Source: Adiantum capillus-veneris (taxonomy: Eukaryota; Streptophyta; Polypodiopsida; Polypodiales; Pteridaceae). Taken from it: a stretch of DNA of 64,000 nt. The stretch is from positions 54,330,119 to 54,394,118 of the forward strand of contig CM043952.1 of the NCBI GenBank assembly GCA_014529385.2. Reading direction: 5' to 3'. Below, in pieces: positions 34,394-45,329 of the stretch. The stretch's first letter is position 1; each line of letters opens with the position of its first letter. Position numbers and translations under genes: made by a program. Below the pieces are notes generated by a model. The model saw only the letters and a list, made by a program, of their open reading frames with translations. It had not been told where the DNA came from and did no database searches.

Positions 34394-35847
34394 AAAGTAG
34401 ACAAGAGACATGGAGTGGCATACTCGTTATAACAAAAGTTGTTGCAGGCTACAATGTATATTTTTCCGCATTCTGACTTCCATTCAATTGGCTTGAGAGT
34501 CTGCACTTCCATCAGTTGAGTGCAGTGGACTGGAGGACCAGTACACTTTGCGCTAGAGCTGGAGTCAAGTAGTAATCCCCTATCAATTATCCACATTGGT
34601 GACATCCAAGCTCGCATATCTACTCAGCTCCCATGAGTCGTATATCTTCCAATAAACCTCATCAGTCTACAACAGTCTAGAAAGGCTGGTCCAAAGGTCT
34701 GCACTGCACTCATGGCTCTACCCTCCATAACGGAATGGGAGCCTCGACCCCTTTATATCAGAGTCACTAGAGTGAGGAGCTGAACAGGATTCCAGCCAGT
34801 TGACTGTTGTCTCTGATATGGAGCATTACTGTTTCTATCTCCATTGTACTGTAAGCTGTGCTCATTGCTAGTACTGTTCTGTTGCGCTTGTTGTTGTTGT
34901 CACTGTTTTGTCCGTGTAGTTCTGATTAATTGTCATCGTTTTGAAATCAGCATACTGCACGTAGGAGCAGTAGTGAACTTATAACATGTTTTAGGTATAA
35001 GTGCACCATCTTTTGGCGTGGCCGCTGGGACACTCGGGGGAATTTCACACAGGCAGTGAACAAAGTTCAAGTTTACCTCTTGGAAAGTGGAGATAGCCAA
35101 ACCCGTTGGAGAGAGCGGCCATACCTCAAGGTCTAGCTGTTCGAAAGATTAGCCATACAAGGGTCTAGTTGTTGTACTTGTTGTCAAAAAAGGTCTAGAG
35201 GTTTCGACAGTTAAGTCTACTTGTCTTCCATAGTTAGGTCTACTTTGCCTAGTGGACACATTATGAATCCTTGTGAGCTAGAAAGCAAAAGACTACTCAA
35301 GCTCTATCATTGAATACGTTTATCTCTATACCCTTCTTGAAATCCTCCACCATTGTCACATTCCCAGAAGGTACCTTCAATAATTGGATACCACTACCTG
35401 CATCTTGTAGAAGGCAAACTTTTCCCTGTTTCCCCGTACAATGGATGGACACTAAGCTAACCAAAAGAGCCTTTAGTATTTCAAGGTGCTTTAAGCAACA
35501 ATGAATGGTGCTTCTGACAGGGATAGTTGAATTTTATTTTATTTTTTGGCAGAAAATGGAGCTAGGGATAGTTAAAATTGTTACACCAGCCTTTAACCTG
35601 CAAATCTAAAAGCAGCTCAAATGTGTTGAAAATCTACACTCAATGGTTATAGTCAGATTATCCACCATTTAAGTGGCACTGTGTGAAATGACTTTCTCAT
35701 AAGACGCATTTCTTGGCAAATAAATGGAACTGGATCAAGCCCGGCAAATATAAACAGATACCGCTTAACCTTATGGCAAGGCTGCTACATGAATATCTGA
35801 AGTTCTATCACTAGTATAATTGCTGAAAAGCCAGATCAGAATATTAC
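34393..35847. other. Upstream part of the giant intron
   Basis: AT-rich sequence without recognisable transposon domains. One open minus-strand segment (35297-35451) is listed separately. The rest shows nothing I can support. Confidence 0.45.
35297..35451 (-). other. Possible alternative terminal exon of the oxygenase gene
   Basis: On the minus strand an acceptor (TTAGCTTAG) is followed by 155 nt. The first two bases would complete the codon left open by the exon at 35848-35918, and 50 further codons stay open to TGA at 35299-35297 (KVCLLQDAGSGIQLLKVP and MVEDFKKGIEINVF within it). Use of this exon would skip the 34-kb intron and truncate the enzyme after the HxD motif. A 50-codon open frame can occur by chance, and no AATAAA was seen downstream. 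Confidence 0.2.
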
Positions 35848-35918
35848 CTGTCAATGATCCATGATCAGTGTGCCATCCACACCAAGATGATGTAGATTCC
35901 AATCTTTCAGTCACACTA
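35848..35918 (-). CDS. 2OG-Fe(II) oxygenase gene, exon B (HxD iron-ligand motif)
   Basis: 71-nt exon with acceptor TTTCTACAG and donor GTAATAT. Its first base completes a Ser codon begun by the exon at 42337-42442, and its last base starts the Gly codon completed at 1433. The translation is SVTERLESTSS then WCGWHTDHGSLTG. His-Thr-Asp is the HxD pair that binds Fe(II) in 2-oxoglutarate-dependent oxygenases, and W-C-G-W-H-T-D-H-G-S-L-T-G is characteristic of a plant branch of the superfamily. I infer the enzyme class from this motif together with the exons downstream. Confidence 0.85.
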
Positions 35919-36299
35919 CTGTAGAAATATGAACAACAAGATCATGATTGCTGCATACATATGAGGATTCCCAGAAGAAAAGGCTGTGTTTAAACTTCAA
36001 ATTAAGAAATGAACAAACAGAAAAGAAGAAGACAAAGCACAGAAAGAGACACTGCAAATAAAAGTTTGAGGTCCTTCCACAAGCATACATGCTTATTTTG
36101 CTTCTTTCCATGCATCCCATGATTGATATCTGACGTACTTCATTGGTCTAATACTCATACGTGTAACTTGTAAGTAGAAATTTAATTTACACAGGCAAGT
36201 GTTGGCACCATGCTAGCATGAATGGGAAAGGCAATATTAACGAAGGCAACCAAATAGCGTTTAATTTTTATGTGTAATAACAAAAAGCACAATAAAAAT

Positions 36300-36311
36300 T
36301 TGTGGAATATT
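36300..36311. repeat. Target site duplication of the L1 insertion, left copy
   Basis: TTGTGGAATATT here and TTGTGAAATATT at 41928-41939 after the poly(A) tail differ at one base. They flank the element exactly. Confidence 0.85.
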
Positions 36312-36631
36312 GACGCCAGCTGGCGCTGCTCGCTGCCCCCCCACCATCGCTGAACACCCCCCCTTTCGCCCTCGTGCTGCCCTCTTCCCTGCGCGCTGGT
36401 GCTGCCCGCCCGCGTGCAGCCCGCCTCCGCCCGCCTCCCCCACTCGCTCCTCTGCCCCCCCCGCACCAGACCCCCCGCTCGCTGCCTCCAGCTTCTTCCT
36501 CGCGCAAAACCCCCCCTTGTGCCGTCGGTTTCTCCTTGCACCTCGACCTTGAGGGCTTGTCCTTCACCATCGGAGTTCCTTGGAAGACGTCTGGTTCTTG
36601 TCACCCGCCGCACTCACAGCAGTAGACACAG

Positions 36632-37443
36632 ATGGAGGCTCATGCTCCGCCCCAAAGGGACTCTCCAGAAGCTCCCTCGCCCGATCCTGCAGAGCCCACC
36701 ATCCGACTTGCTCTCTCGCCGACAGAGCAAGAGAGCCTAGCCGCAGAGGTGGAGCGCCTCCAAGCAACCTCCGTCATCTGCAAGATCATCGGCACCCGAC
36801 CTAGCAGAGGAGAGGTGCGTGATCTCCTCCAAGCCCGCCTTTTAGCAGAGGTGGGCAAGATCCTCGAGGTTCAACTTCTCGGGCGTGGCTACTACCAAAT
36901 AGAGTTTGAGACTCCTCAAATGGCATCCAAGGTCATTGCGATGAGCCCCCTGGCGATCCGAGCAGTTCGGGCACACTTTCGACAGTGGCACCATGGTTTT
37001 GATCTAGCTACCGACGTTCTTGTCGAGGACGCAGACCTGCCCATCTCAGTCTGCTTCCCCGACCTGAGGAGGGAGTACCTTCTGCCTTTTTCTAGGATAG
37101 GCTCAGAGATTGGGACTGTCCTGGAGATACCTCGCACGGCAGCCTCTGTAGCTGCCAAAGGGCCGGCATTCCCACAGTACGTGTTCTGGTTCGGGACACC
37201 CACACCCTCCCAAAGGTCATCCTACTACCTCGGGTGAGTGGTGGTTGGTCCTATCAGAGCGTGGAGTATTCGGGCCTCCCGAATCAGTGTTTTATTTATC
37301 GTCACATGGGCCATCTTGCGAAGGCCTGTCCACGGAGGAGACCCCGACCTTCACCTCAGACTCAGCCCCAGCCTCCAAGGGCTCGCCATCAACAACAGAC
37401 AGACTCCAGAGTCATAAGGTACTTAGGCAGAGCCACCCTCTAA
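36632..37443 (+). pseudogene. L1-D ORF1 (Gag-like with zinc knuckle)
   Basis: Starts at ATG 36632 (MEAHAPPQRDSPEAP). The central domain (SVICKIIGTRPSRGEVRDLL, then LEVQLLGRGYYQIEFETPQM) resembles the N-terminal domain of plant L1 ORF1 proteins (DUF4283 type). A frameshift near 37230 separates it from SVEYSGLPNQCFIYRHMGHL and AKACPRR. That is a CCHC knuckle in which the second Cys has become Tyr (CFIY). A proline-rich tail follows, and later ORF1 sequence is decayed. Confidence 0.8.
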
Positions 37444-38458
37444 GCTTGGGGCTCAGGCGGAGGAGGGCTAGCAGCAGGTTTGTGGTTGGCGTTGACAAGG
37501 CCCACCACGTCAACCTAGCACTCAGAGTGGTCGCCAGGCTTCAGGCCAGCAGCAATGGGTTCCCACAGGGGAACCGTTTCGATCCTCTTCAATAGGATGA
37601 GGTCCTAGCTCCACCCTCCACCTCAGCCTCACCTTCGACAGCGCCTCCCCCCACCTCGCCCTTCTCCCTCTGCCGCTCCCCGCCCCCCTACTCCTCCCGC
37701 TAGTCCTCCCTGCTTCCACATCTCCTCATGCTCCTACCCCACAACTGACCTAGGGGGCATGACCATCCTCGGCTGCTAGGAGATCTCTTGGCAGCGCTTT
37801 TGCCACGAGTCGCTTGGCGAGAGAGGGACAGCCTTTCTTGCGAACCCCCTTTTGGTGCAGACGTCTCCCTTTGCAGCAAATCCTCGTGGACTGACGAGCT
37901 TCGACATTCGTCGTCGGTGGGACTTCTCTGCCTCGACGACCCTTCACCAGACTTTGCGGCAGCTTGCTTCAGAGTTCATGTATTGTTCCTCGCAGCTAGA
38001 GGGATAGAGGCCCTGGACTCTCCGTTAGCTTCTCTTTTTCCCTATGTGGCAGGGACCAACCTGAGTGGACTTTGGACTCAGTGTTGGAGTGGCTGCAGGC
38101 ACGGGCCTTTGAGTTCTCTCACCACATGGGAGACCTAAAGGTTATAGACTTGGTACAGCCTCTGTGGCCGTTGGCCAAGTTCTCAGTGACACCTCCAGAC
38201 GCGACAGGATGGAGACACATTGTGGTACACTTCTTTGCTGACACGCAGAGCCCGCCATGCTATGTACACATACATTAGGGCTCCTGGACAGAGGAGGTTG
38301 CCTTGCACAAGGCTCGTTCTTCTTGGGCCTGGGCTAGACACTCTTTGGAGTCACGCCTATCTCGGGGACGCTCAGATGCGGATTATCCCCCATCCAAGCC
38401 AGCCTCGAAGATAGCACGGTTAGCTGCTACTTACAGCATCAATTCTCTCTTGCTCTTC

Positions 38459-41400
38459 ATGAGGATTGTCTCATGGAACGTGCAGGGATTAGGTGGGCCC
38501 CAGTTTCAGCGCCAGAGGGGTCAATTATGTCAAGAGCTTCAGCCATGCCTTGTGGGAGGAGAGATTGATCTTCTTATGCTACATGAGTATCATCTGTGTG
38601 AGAGCCGCATTAGACGATGTGGTCAGATTTTGCATGGGCAATATGAGACATTTTGGTCAATTGCATTTGGACCTGGTGGTATCCAGGGAGGACTATGTAT
38701 GACTATTGCGGATTCTTGGCAGCAGGCCATTGTGGACGGAGGTATTATTGTGCCTGACAGGGCTCAGTGGATTACTATGCAAGTTCAGGGTTGCCTCTTG
38801 GGCTTCCTAAACATCTATGCACCCAATGTGGCAAGCGCAAGTGCAGAGTTTTGGTCTCACATTGTAGAGTCTCTGCCGCATGCAAAGCAATGGTGCATTG
38901 GGGGGTGACTTCAACATGCTGGAGGACCCCTCTGACAGGATTGGAGGTAGCCATGCTACTGTGCATGGAGCTGAGTAGGTAGCTTGGGAGAGGCTATGTA
39001 TGACTTTGAAGGTTTCAGATGTTTGACAGCACTCTGGTGGCTTTGTGAGGCCTGCAGATAGCCTGACCTTCTCTCATTCGGACCGCAGAGTGGGAGGAGT
39101 GAATCTATCTCGAATAGATCGCTTCTACACTAGAGACCACATCTGTGACTTCGCACCAGTGATCCTCACTGTGTGACAGATAGACAGAGGAGGGGGAGCA
39201 CGATGCTACGCATCCTTGAGAGGATCTTGTTGGACTCTGAGCTCAGAGAGTGAGTGGTGGCTCTTTGGACAGAGAGCTTGGACACGCAAGACTCCTGCAG
39301 ACAGAGTGACCTCTGGACTTGCTCAGCTTAGTCGGTTCTTTCTTCAAGAGTCTACGGCCCGCCTGGTTGCAGCGAGAGAGGAGCAGCAGCCTCTCCGACG
39401 GGGCGTTGCTTCCTTGCAGAGGATGCAGGAGCAGCACCCAGACAATCCCTGGTTGGAGGAGCAGTTGCAACAGGCTAGCCATGAGCTTGCCAGCATAGAG
39501 GAGAGACGTCATGAGTTTGCTTTCCATTGACAAGCATCTCAGTGGACCTAGGTGGAAGCCAGAGTGACGAGGGCGTTCTTTGAGACAGTGGGACCCCGGC
39601 ATGCACACGCCAATGTCAGCCAGTTGAGGAGGCGTAACGGATCAATTGCTTCATAGCCAGAGGACATGCGTGCAATTGCTACTGACTTTTACCGTGACCT
39701 ATTGTCAACAAAGCCCCAGTCAGAGCGTCAAGATGCATGTAGAGAGCAGGTTTGGGCACAGATGCCTTGTTTTCTGAATGAGGAGATGCACCAAAGGCTT
39801 GAGCTGCCTCTTTAGCTAGAGGAGCTCCACGCGGCCCTCAGAGCACTTCCCCGTGGTAGTTGTCCCGCTCAGGATGGTTTCACTCCCAGTTTTTTCTTAG
39901 TGTACTGGGACTTGCTTGGCTCAGACCTCTACATCGCTTTTCAGTACCTCTTACACACAGGAGAGATGCCTGACAGCATGAGTGAGGGCTTGATCTATCT
40001 CATTCCCAAGGAGGGTGGCTCCTTGGATGAGATTCGGCACTTGCAGCCCATCACCATCCTCAACTTAGCCTACAAAATTCTTGCCAAGGCTCTGAGTTTG
40101 AGGATTCAGCCACTTCTAGAGAGCAATATACATGGGACTCAGATAGGTTTTGTCAAGGAGCCCAGTATTCTTGACAACATCTTCACTTTTTGGGAGGCAT
40201 CTATCCTCGCGCGCCTCCGTGGTGAGGATCTGATGATACTTCTCGATTTTGAGAAGGCCTACGATAGAGTTAACTGGGACTTTTTGGAGGGCACTCTACG
40301 CAGGATGGGCTTCTCAGCTCCTTGGATCAGAGGTGTGTCAGCTCTCTACACACGTGCACACAGTTAGGTGCTTTTGGTAGGAGGTAGAGGAGATCGTTTC
40401 ATGCTCACACCTTCGGTCAGACAGGGCTGCCCTCTTACAGGGTTGTAGTGGCCAACCAGGTTTTATTGGCTACCATGTGGTACATTACATCTTGTTAGAT
40501 CTTTTCGAGCTCCTGCATCAGCCAGGTAGAGAGGATGATCAGGAACTTCCTTTGGTCAGCGCAAGACACTCAGAAAGCCCGGGCCAAAGTGGCCTGGCAG
40601 GTCATCACTCTACCTTGTTCTCAAGAGGGGTTGGGGATCATAGACCCAGCACAGCAAAGCGGAGCCCTTCTTGGGAAGTTTGTTGTCAGAGGATTGCTTC
40701 CATAAGAGGAGCCCTAGAGGAGTTTTTGCTTCAGTGGCTTAGAGCTAGAGTGGCTCAAGCAGGAGGCCCTTGGAGACCTTCCATTAGATGGATTTTCATA
40801 ATGATGCACAGAGTTGGTATGAGCAGGATACTAGAGGATCGTTTTTCTGTGAGCCTGCTTCGCTCCAGGGAGTAGCTGCGGAGAGGCCTGGAGCGAAGCA
40901 GGCTCACTTGCACGGAGGAGCGCCTGAGACAGCCCCTTGTTTGGAACCCCATGGTCAACACTCAAAGAGTGCCACTTTGTTGGTCCTCATGTTTTTGAGG
41001 GTCCCTTGGCAGAGGGTCCAGCACGCACTCTAGGTGACTGGCTGCAGTTCTCAGGTTTGTCATAGGAGCTTTAGAGCATCCAGCTACATGGCATGAGAGG
41101 GGTGCAGAGCATGTGTCAGGACATCACAGAGGCAGTACCAGCTGCGAGGCTTACACCTCTCGAGTCAGCAGCGCCCAGATGGATGGGGGTCTTCACGCGA
41201 CTGGAGGTCCTCATCGTAGTTCGGGCTTGCTTAGAGACTGTACCCTCCATGTTTTATCAATTACAGGGGCAAGGGTCGATTACACAGTCTCGGTAGAGGC
41301 CCCACAAGTTGCAGAGTGTTGTTTTTAGAGGATCCGAGTTGTGGGCATCTGGGGGAGGACTTGTGTCATAGATCCGGACCCAGCAGCTCTTGAGACAGAG

Positions 41401-41760
41401 GCCACAGGATGATAGTGATACAGGGGGGCCGACCTACACTCCAGCCTGCTGCGGAGCTTACCCCACGGGAGTGGAGTGAGCGGGAGGTGTGTTGGGAGCT
41501 CGTCTGTGGCCTGGCTGACACTGATTCATTTGGCGGGCCTGCTGCTTCCGCATCTTCGAGGCTCGTCTTGTACCACCAACGGATACTGTTCCAGATTTTT
41601 GGCTAGAGTTGATCCATACTCTCAGGGGATAGTTGGAGAGACTTCAAGGCAGCTCCGACCGGGAGCGTAGAGAGGCGTTCCTTCGACTTTGGCGCCCCGG
41701 GCCTTTCTTCACCATTGTCCGGGGTGAGCTCAGATGGCACTACCGTCCACCTATGTGGCT
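38459..41760 (+). pseudogene. L1-D ORF2 (endonuclease and reverse transcriptase, broken)
   Basis: The frame starts at ATG 38459 with MRIVSWNVQGLGGPQFQRQR, a typical plant L1 endonuclease start. GGDFNML near 38900 is shifted by one base in a run of G. RT includes EGLIYLIPKEGG near 39990, NLAYKILAKALSLRIQ near 40065, GTQIGFVKEPSILDNIF near 40140 and ILLDFEKAYDRVNWDFLE near 40245. After the VRQGCPLTG block (about 40420) the sequence jumps to the C-terminal RNFLWSAQDTQKARAKVAWQ (about 40535). The block with the catalytic YADD is therefore deleted. Multiple stops are present, and the copy is inactive. Confidence 0.88.
40849..40907. repeat. Perfect 21-bp inverted repeat
   Basis: Arms 40849-40869 (GTGAGCCTGCTTCGCTCCAG plus G) and 40887-40907 are exact reverse complements with a 17-nt spacer. 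They lie inside the decayed C-terminal region of L1-D ORF2, where no such structure is expected from the family. Confidence 0.95.
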
Positions 41761-41939
41761 TTTCCCTCCCCCCAACTCTTGATTTAGCCCTAATTGTACA
41801 TATGCTGTTTTTTCATTGGGAGAGTCTCCCTTTCTGATTGTTGTAGCCCTCTTTGGTAGAGGTGGTTGTAGCCCTATGGGCAGTTTTATTAACTAATAGA
41901 AGGATCTTTCTCTCAAAAAAAAAAAAGTTGTGAAATATT

Positions 41940-42336
41940 CAATGCCCAGACTTTAACTCTTATTCAAATTCTGTGGCTTAAGCTTCACTTGTGTCTGTGA
42001 GGACCCCTTCATAGAGCTGTGTTTTAACTGGTAAACATTTTTGACTACTTAATGAAGATGGTAGGACATGGCTAGATGGTGGCACAAGCCATCAAGAAGT
42101 AAATCCCAGGCAGCCCCATAACAGAGCCCTTGCCAAACAGACACATAAAATGGTGCTTATGTGGTTAGGATTCATTATTAAACAACGTTCACTTAAACCT
42201 CATCCAAATTTAACAGCAAAGTTCATTCCCAATGTTTTTCCAACTCATGACAGCACCTTTCAATTTGCAAAAACAGAATATGACTAATAGATCAAAAACC
42301 ATAAATACTATTGTTCGTAATGCATCTACAGAGTAC
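41940..42336. other. Intron flank after the L1 insertion
   Basis: Unique-looking AT-rich sequence continuous with the left flank at 36299 once L1-D is removed. Nothing else recognised. Confidence 0.5.
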
Positions 42337-42442
42337 CTTGTGAGGGAGGGGAAATAATGAAGGAGACGGCCTTTGTGATATTGTGAGTTCCTCAGTAGAT
42401 CTTCCAGCTTGTCGCCTTCCGCAGTAGAGCACTTGGACTCAA
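42337..42442 (-). CDS. 2OG-Fe(II) oxygenase gene, exon A (most upstream exon found)
   Basis: 106-nt exon with acceptor GCTATTGTTGCAG and donor GTACTC. It reads ESKCSTAEGDKLEDLLRNSQ, then YHKGRLLHYFPSLT. GRLLHYFP is the strand that precedes the HxD motif in this oxygenase family (often written ...RLLHYFP...). The last two bases (AG) plus the first base of exon B make Ser. It starts with two bases of a codon, so an upstream exon ending in phase 1 is needed. None could be identified with confidence between here and 45275. Confidence 0.78.
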
Positions 42443-45274
42443 CTGCAACAATAGCCTAGTGAGTTCAAACTAATCTTTACATCAATGTTGACAAGCATTA
42501 AGTTTGACACCCCAAAAACCTCTCAAGTTCCTTGATCTGGAGCCATATACAATCGTTATAAAAATGTTTCACCGGAGGTGAGGCTCTGTAGGAGATGATC
42601 ATTGACGCAACCATGGATTGAATCTTAAGTCTTACTGGAAATCTCCAGTCATACCTCGGCAAACAGATGCATTAAAAATTAATAATACAACGAGCTATTT
42701 CTAAGGAAATTGCCACCTGTGACCTATCCCATCGTGCCAGTAGCGGGCGAGGGTGTTTGCCTTGATCTCTTCTCTCCTTATGTCTACTTCCTCCTCCATC
42801 TGAGAGAGATTCTTGACTTGCATGTGTTCCATGCATAGTCTTTGTTGCCACATACAAAGGTGTCTCATTGGAAGAGTCTTTTGTCAGAATGATAGTGTTG
42901 GACTAGAAAAATCTAAACATTTAAGCATCGAACAAACTTTAACAAATCATATCGAGCTTATACTTTGGAAGTTGAGCTCAAAGATAATTCTTACTTAAGA
43001 CATGAGACACAAAGATAGCAGAGACACGTGAAGGTTGCATGCCATACGTGTAAAATGGCATGCATGAGATGGACATCTGTTATGTATATTGGTTCACATT
43101 AGAGGTCTCAGACAATGGGCATTGGGCTCAGGGCATGGTGCTTTAGATAGATAGAAAGAGACTCTTATCAACATCCTGTAGAGGCTCAATGTCGGTGTGC
43201 AGGACACATCAATCCATCAGTATTGACACGTTCCACTCTGGGTGTACCATAGATGGGGCACACAATGAAAAATAGTTCCAACTCAAACCTCTTGAACTAT
43301 ATATCACCAAAAACTGACGATCCTCATAGGGAAGAGTATTTAGGTGTCTTGACATGATGATAAATAGAAGACTATCTTTCTTCATTCCTTCAGTGGTGAA
43401 ATGATGGATTCCCTTACGAACACCTTTTTTTCCTTTAAATACTCCTCCCTTTTCACTCTTCCTGGTTTCTCTTTTGCTGGTTCATCTGCTCTATTCTTCA
43501 ATTGAGGCGGACTAAGCACATCAATAACCCATATTAAAGTTCCCATCAAAGGACTCGTCTGTCACATAGCCTCTATCTGCAGGCTCCTGCTACGCCAATG
43601 GTTACTTCCCAAAGTGCTTCTCTGGCCGCATTGCAGGTTTCAGCTACTCCTCCAGCCCTACTTTTCAGCTACAGATACCTTTCCCCTCCATCCCTTCTCC
43701 ACCACCCCATCATCAACATCCCAATTAGCCAGGCCCTTTCTTTGTGACAGAGAGATTTCCATCCATTAGCTGCCACCAGCTGGTTCCTTGCCCATCCTTG
43801 CTTTGCCGACTCCAACCCCTTGACTAGATCTCACTCCTCGACACCCTCATCCTTCCATCATAGCTGATCCTGTGCCTCCTCCATTGGTTCCTGCCCCAGC
43901 TCCACTACCTCTTACCCCTACCTTGCTGCCTGTGTTGCACATGTTCTAGACTGCAGTCCCATACCTTGGAAGTTACACAGTGACGATTGCCTAGCTCCAA
44001 TTCAGGTGCAGGTGTACTTGATGCGCCATTCAGAAGGCTCTACCTCCTTGTTGGGCAGCAGGCAACGTCCTATGCTATGCCTCTACCTTCTTTGACAAGG
44101 AAGGAGGTTTAGCCAGATAAGTCGGTACACCACTTTGTTCAGCATCATACAGCACAAATTATTTGTACCTGGCTAGGAGGCACTCACATTGATCTCCTTC
44201 CTTCTTATTTCCCTTTGTAGACAGGATCTATGACCTTGTTGGACGAGCTGAAGTACTGCTGTTTGCCTATCCGGCTTGGGAACATTCTCCAGGTATAAAG
44301 AAGTGGACTCGACAGTCTCTGTCGTAAGCACTTGCATGTTCACGCAACTATGTGCACAAATGGATATACACAACTTGCTTTTTCCAGCTTGGCTTTGTAG
44401 TCAAGCCACTCTCACCAAACATAGACTTGTTGAGAGACACACAGGTTTCCTTGTAGGGATGCCAAGAGAGCAACCACCAACTTGGATCAAATGCCCAAAG
44501 CGTATAGCATCCACACACATAAGAAAAACAAATTCTATTCCTAGATCAAACAAATTTTCTTCTCCAATCCTTATGACGTGCATAAACCAATCAACTCTAA
44601 TATGCAGACTCATCAAGGTAGGCATCATGTAGATAATCTCTTATCATCTTCTCTACCAACACATCAACTTTGGCCTTTACGTGTCCTCAGGCATATCCAC
44701 CACTACCTCTAGCTCTATCTTCTCATGAAAAGGTCTTTCACATCATGTATATCTATATCAAAGGTCTTTCACCTCAGGCATATCCACCACTACCTCTAGC
44801 TCTATCTTCTCATGAAAAGGTCTTTCACATCATGTATATCTATATCAAAGGGATGTCATCGTAATTGCTGCCTCATCTTGATGTTTTTCACCTTCCAAAC
44901 ATTCACCACTTGCTTAAAAGCATCATCACACTGAAACATTGCCAAGCATAGCATGAGATTTAAATACCTCTCCACAAGGATCATTTTTAACCACATATTC
45001 ATCGTTTTCATTCTTCTTTTGATCCACAGCTTTTGATTATTACAATTCATCCATTTGACTAATGGCTAGTAGGATCTTCCAAAACGACATTGGCTTTGAG
45101 TCATTTTATTTAACTAACATATGAAACAGAAAAAGGCATTAAAACAAACGAAAAACACCATCACACAGTAAAGTTATGCATACCATATTTATCACAGTGG
45201 TGGGCTACGAGCAAACCAACATCCAGCATCAGTCTCCCAAGAGCCTTGAGAGCTAAACCAAGTGTGCATATTAG

Positions 45275-45275
<1 letters not shown>
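42443..45275. other. Upstream gene region or intergenic DNA, little recognised
   Basis: This region should contain further 5' exons or the promoter of the minus-strand oxygenase, but none is secure. A minus-strand open stretch at 42716-42855 (reading QMEEEVDIRREEIKANTLAR) has a coding look but no family match I know. On the plus strand 43590-44060 is proline-rich and resembles a decayed retroelement ORF1 or Gag. A tandem duplication at 44685-44858 is listed separately. Confidence 0.35.
44685..44858. repeat. 87-bp tandem duplication
   Basis: Two almost identical 87-bp units start at 44685 and 44772 (each begins CCTCAGGCATATCCACCACT). The segment GCATATCCACCACTACC also matches the sequence at the Gyp-A insertion site (6669-6678 joined to 23007), so it probably derives from the same unidentified old repeat. 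Confidence 0.9.

Positions 45276-45326
<51 letters not shown>
45276..45326 (+). repeat. (CT)n tract at the 5' side of mLINE-4
   Basis: A 51-bp perfect CT run directly joined to inverted LINE sequence. Confidence 0.97.

Positions 45327-45329
<3 letters not shown>

Larger units (their letters stand above)
1434..35847 (-). other. Giant intron (about 34.4 kb) of the oxygenase gene
   Basis: The exon ending at 35848 (donor GTAATAT) and the exon starting at 1433 (acceptor CCAG) join in exact phase within a conserved protein segment, so everything between them is inferred to be intron. It contains an LTR remnant, mLINE-1, the remains of Gyp-E, a second LTR remnant, the nested pair Gyp-A/Gyp-B, and mLINE-2 and mLINE-3. 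The alternative is that transposon-linked rearrangement has split a dead gene. The clean splice sites and intact frame argue against long-standing pseudogenisation. Confidence 0.7.
36312..41927 (+). mobile_element. L1-type LINE with poly(A) tail (L1-D)
   Basis: The element is about 5.6 kb, with a GC-rich 5' end, ORF1, ORF2 (endonuclease, RT, C-terminal cysteine region) and a 12-A tail (41915-41926). A 12-bp target duplication flanks it. It lies in the intron between oxygenase exons A and B on the opposite strand. It is unrelated to the (CT)n-tailed mLINE family and serves as a contrast within the same locus. Confidence 0.93.

Noticed and set aside
36310-36625. Overlapping GC-rich open frames on both strands at the start of L1-D
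   Set aside because: They lie in the GC-rich 5' untranslated part of the L1 and show only composition-driven Pro/Arg/Gly-rich translations.
42716-42855. Minus-strand open stretch as a further oxygenase exon
   Set aside because: It has a coding-like Glu/Arg-rich translation, but I could not match it to the oxygenase family or find a splice donor with the required phase.
44685-44858. CRISPR-like or satellite array
   Set aside because: Only two adjacent units with no spacers; a simple tandem duplication.
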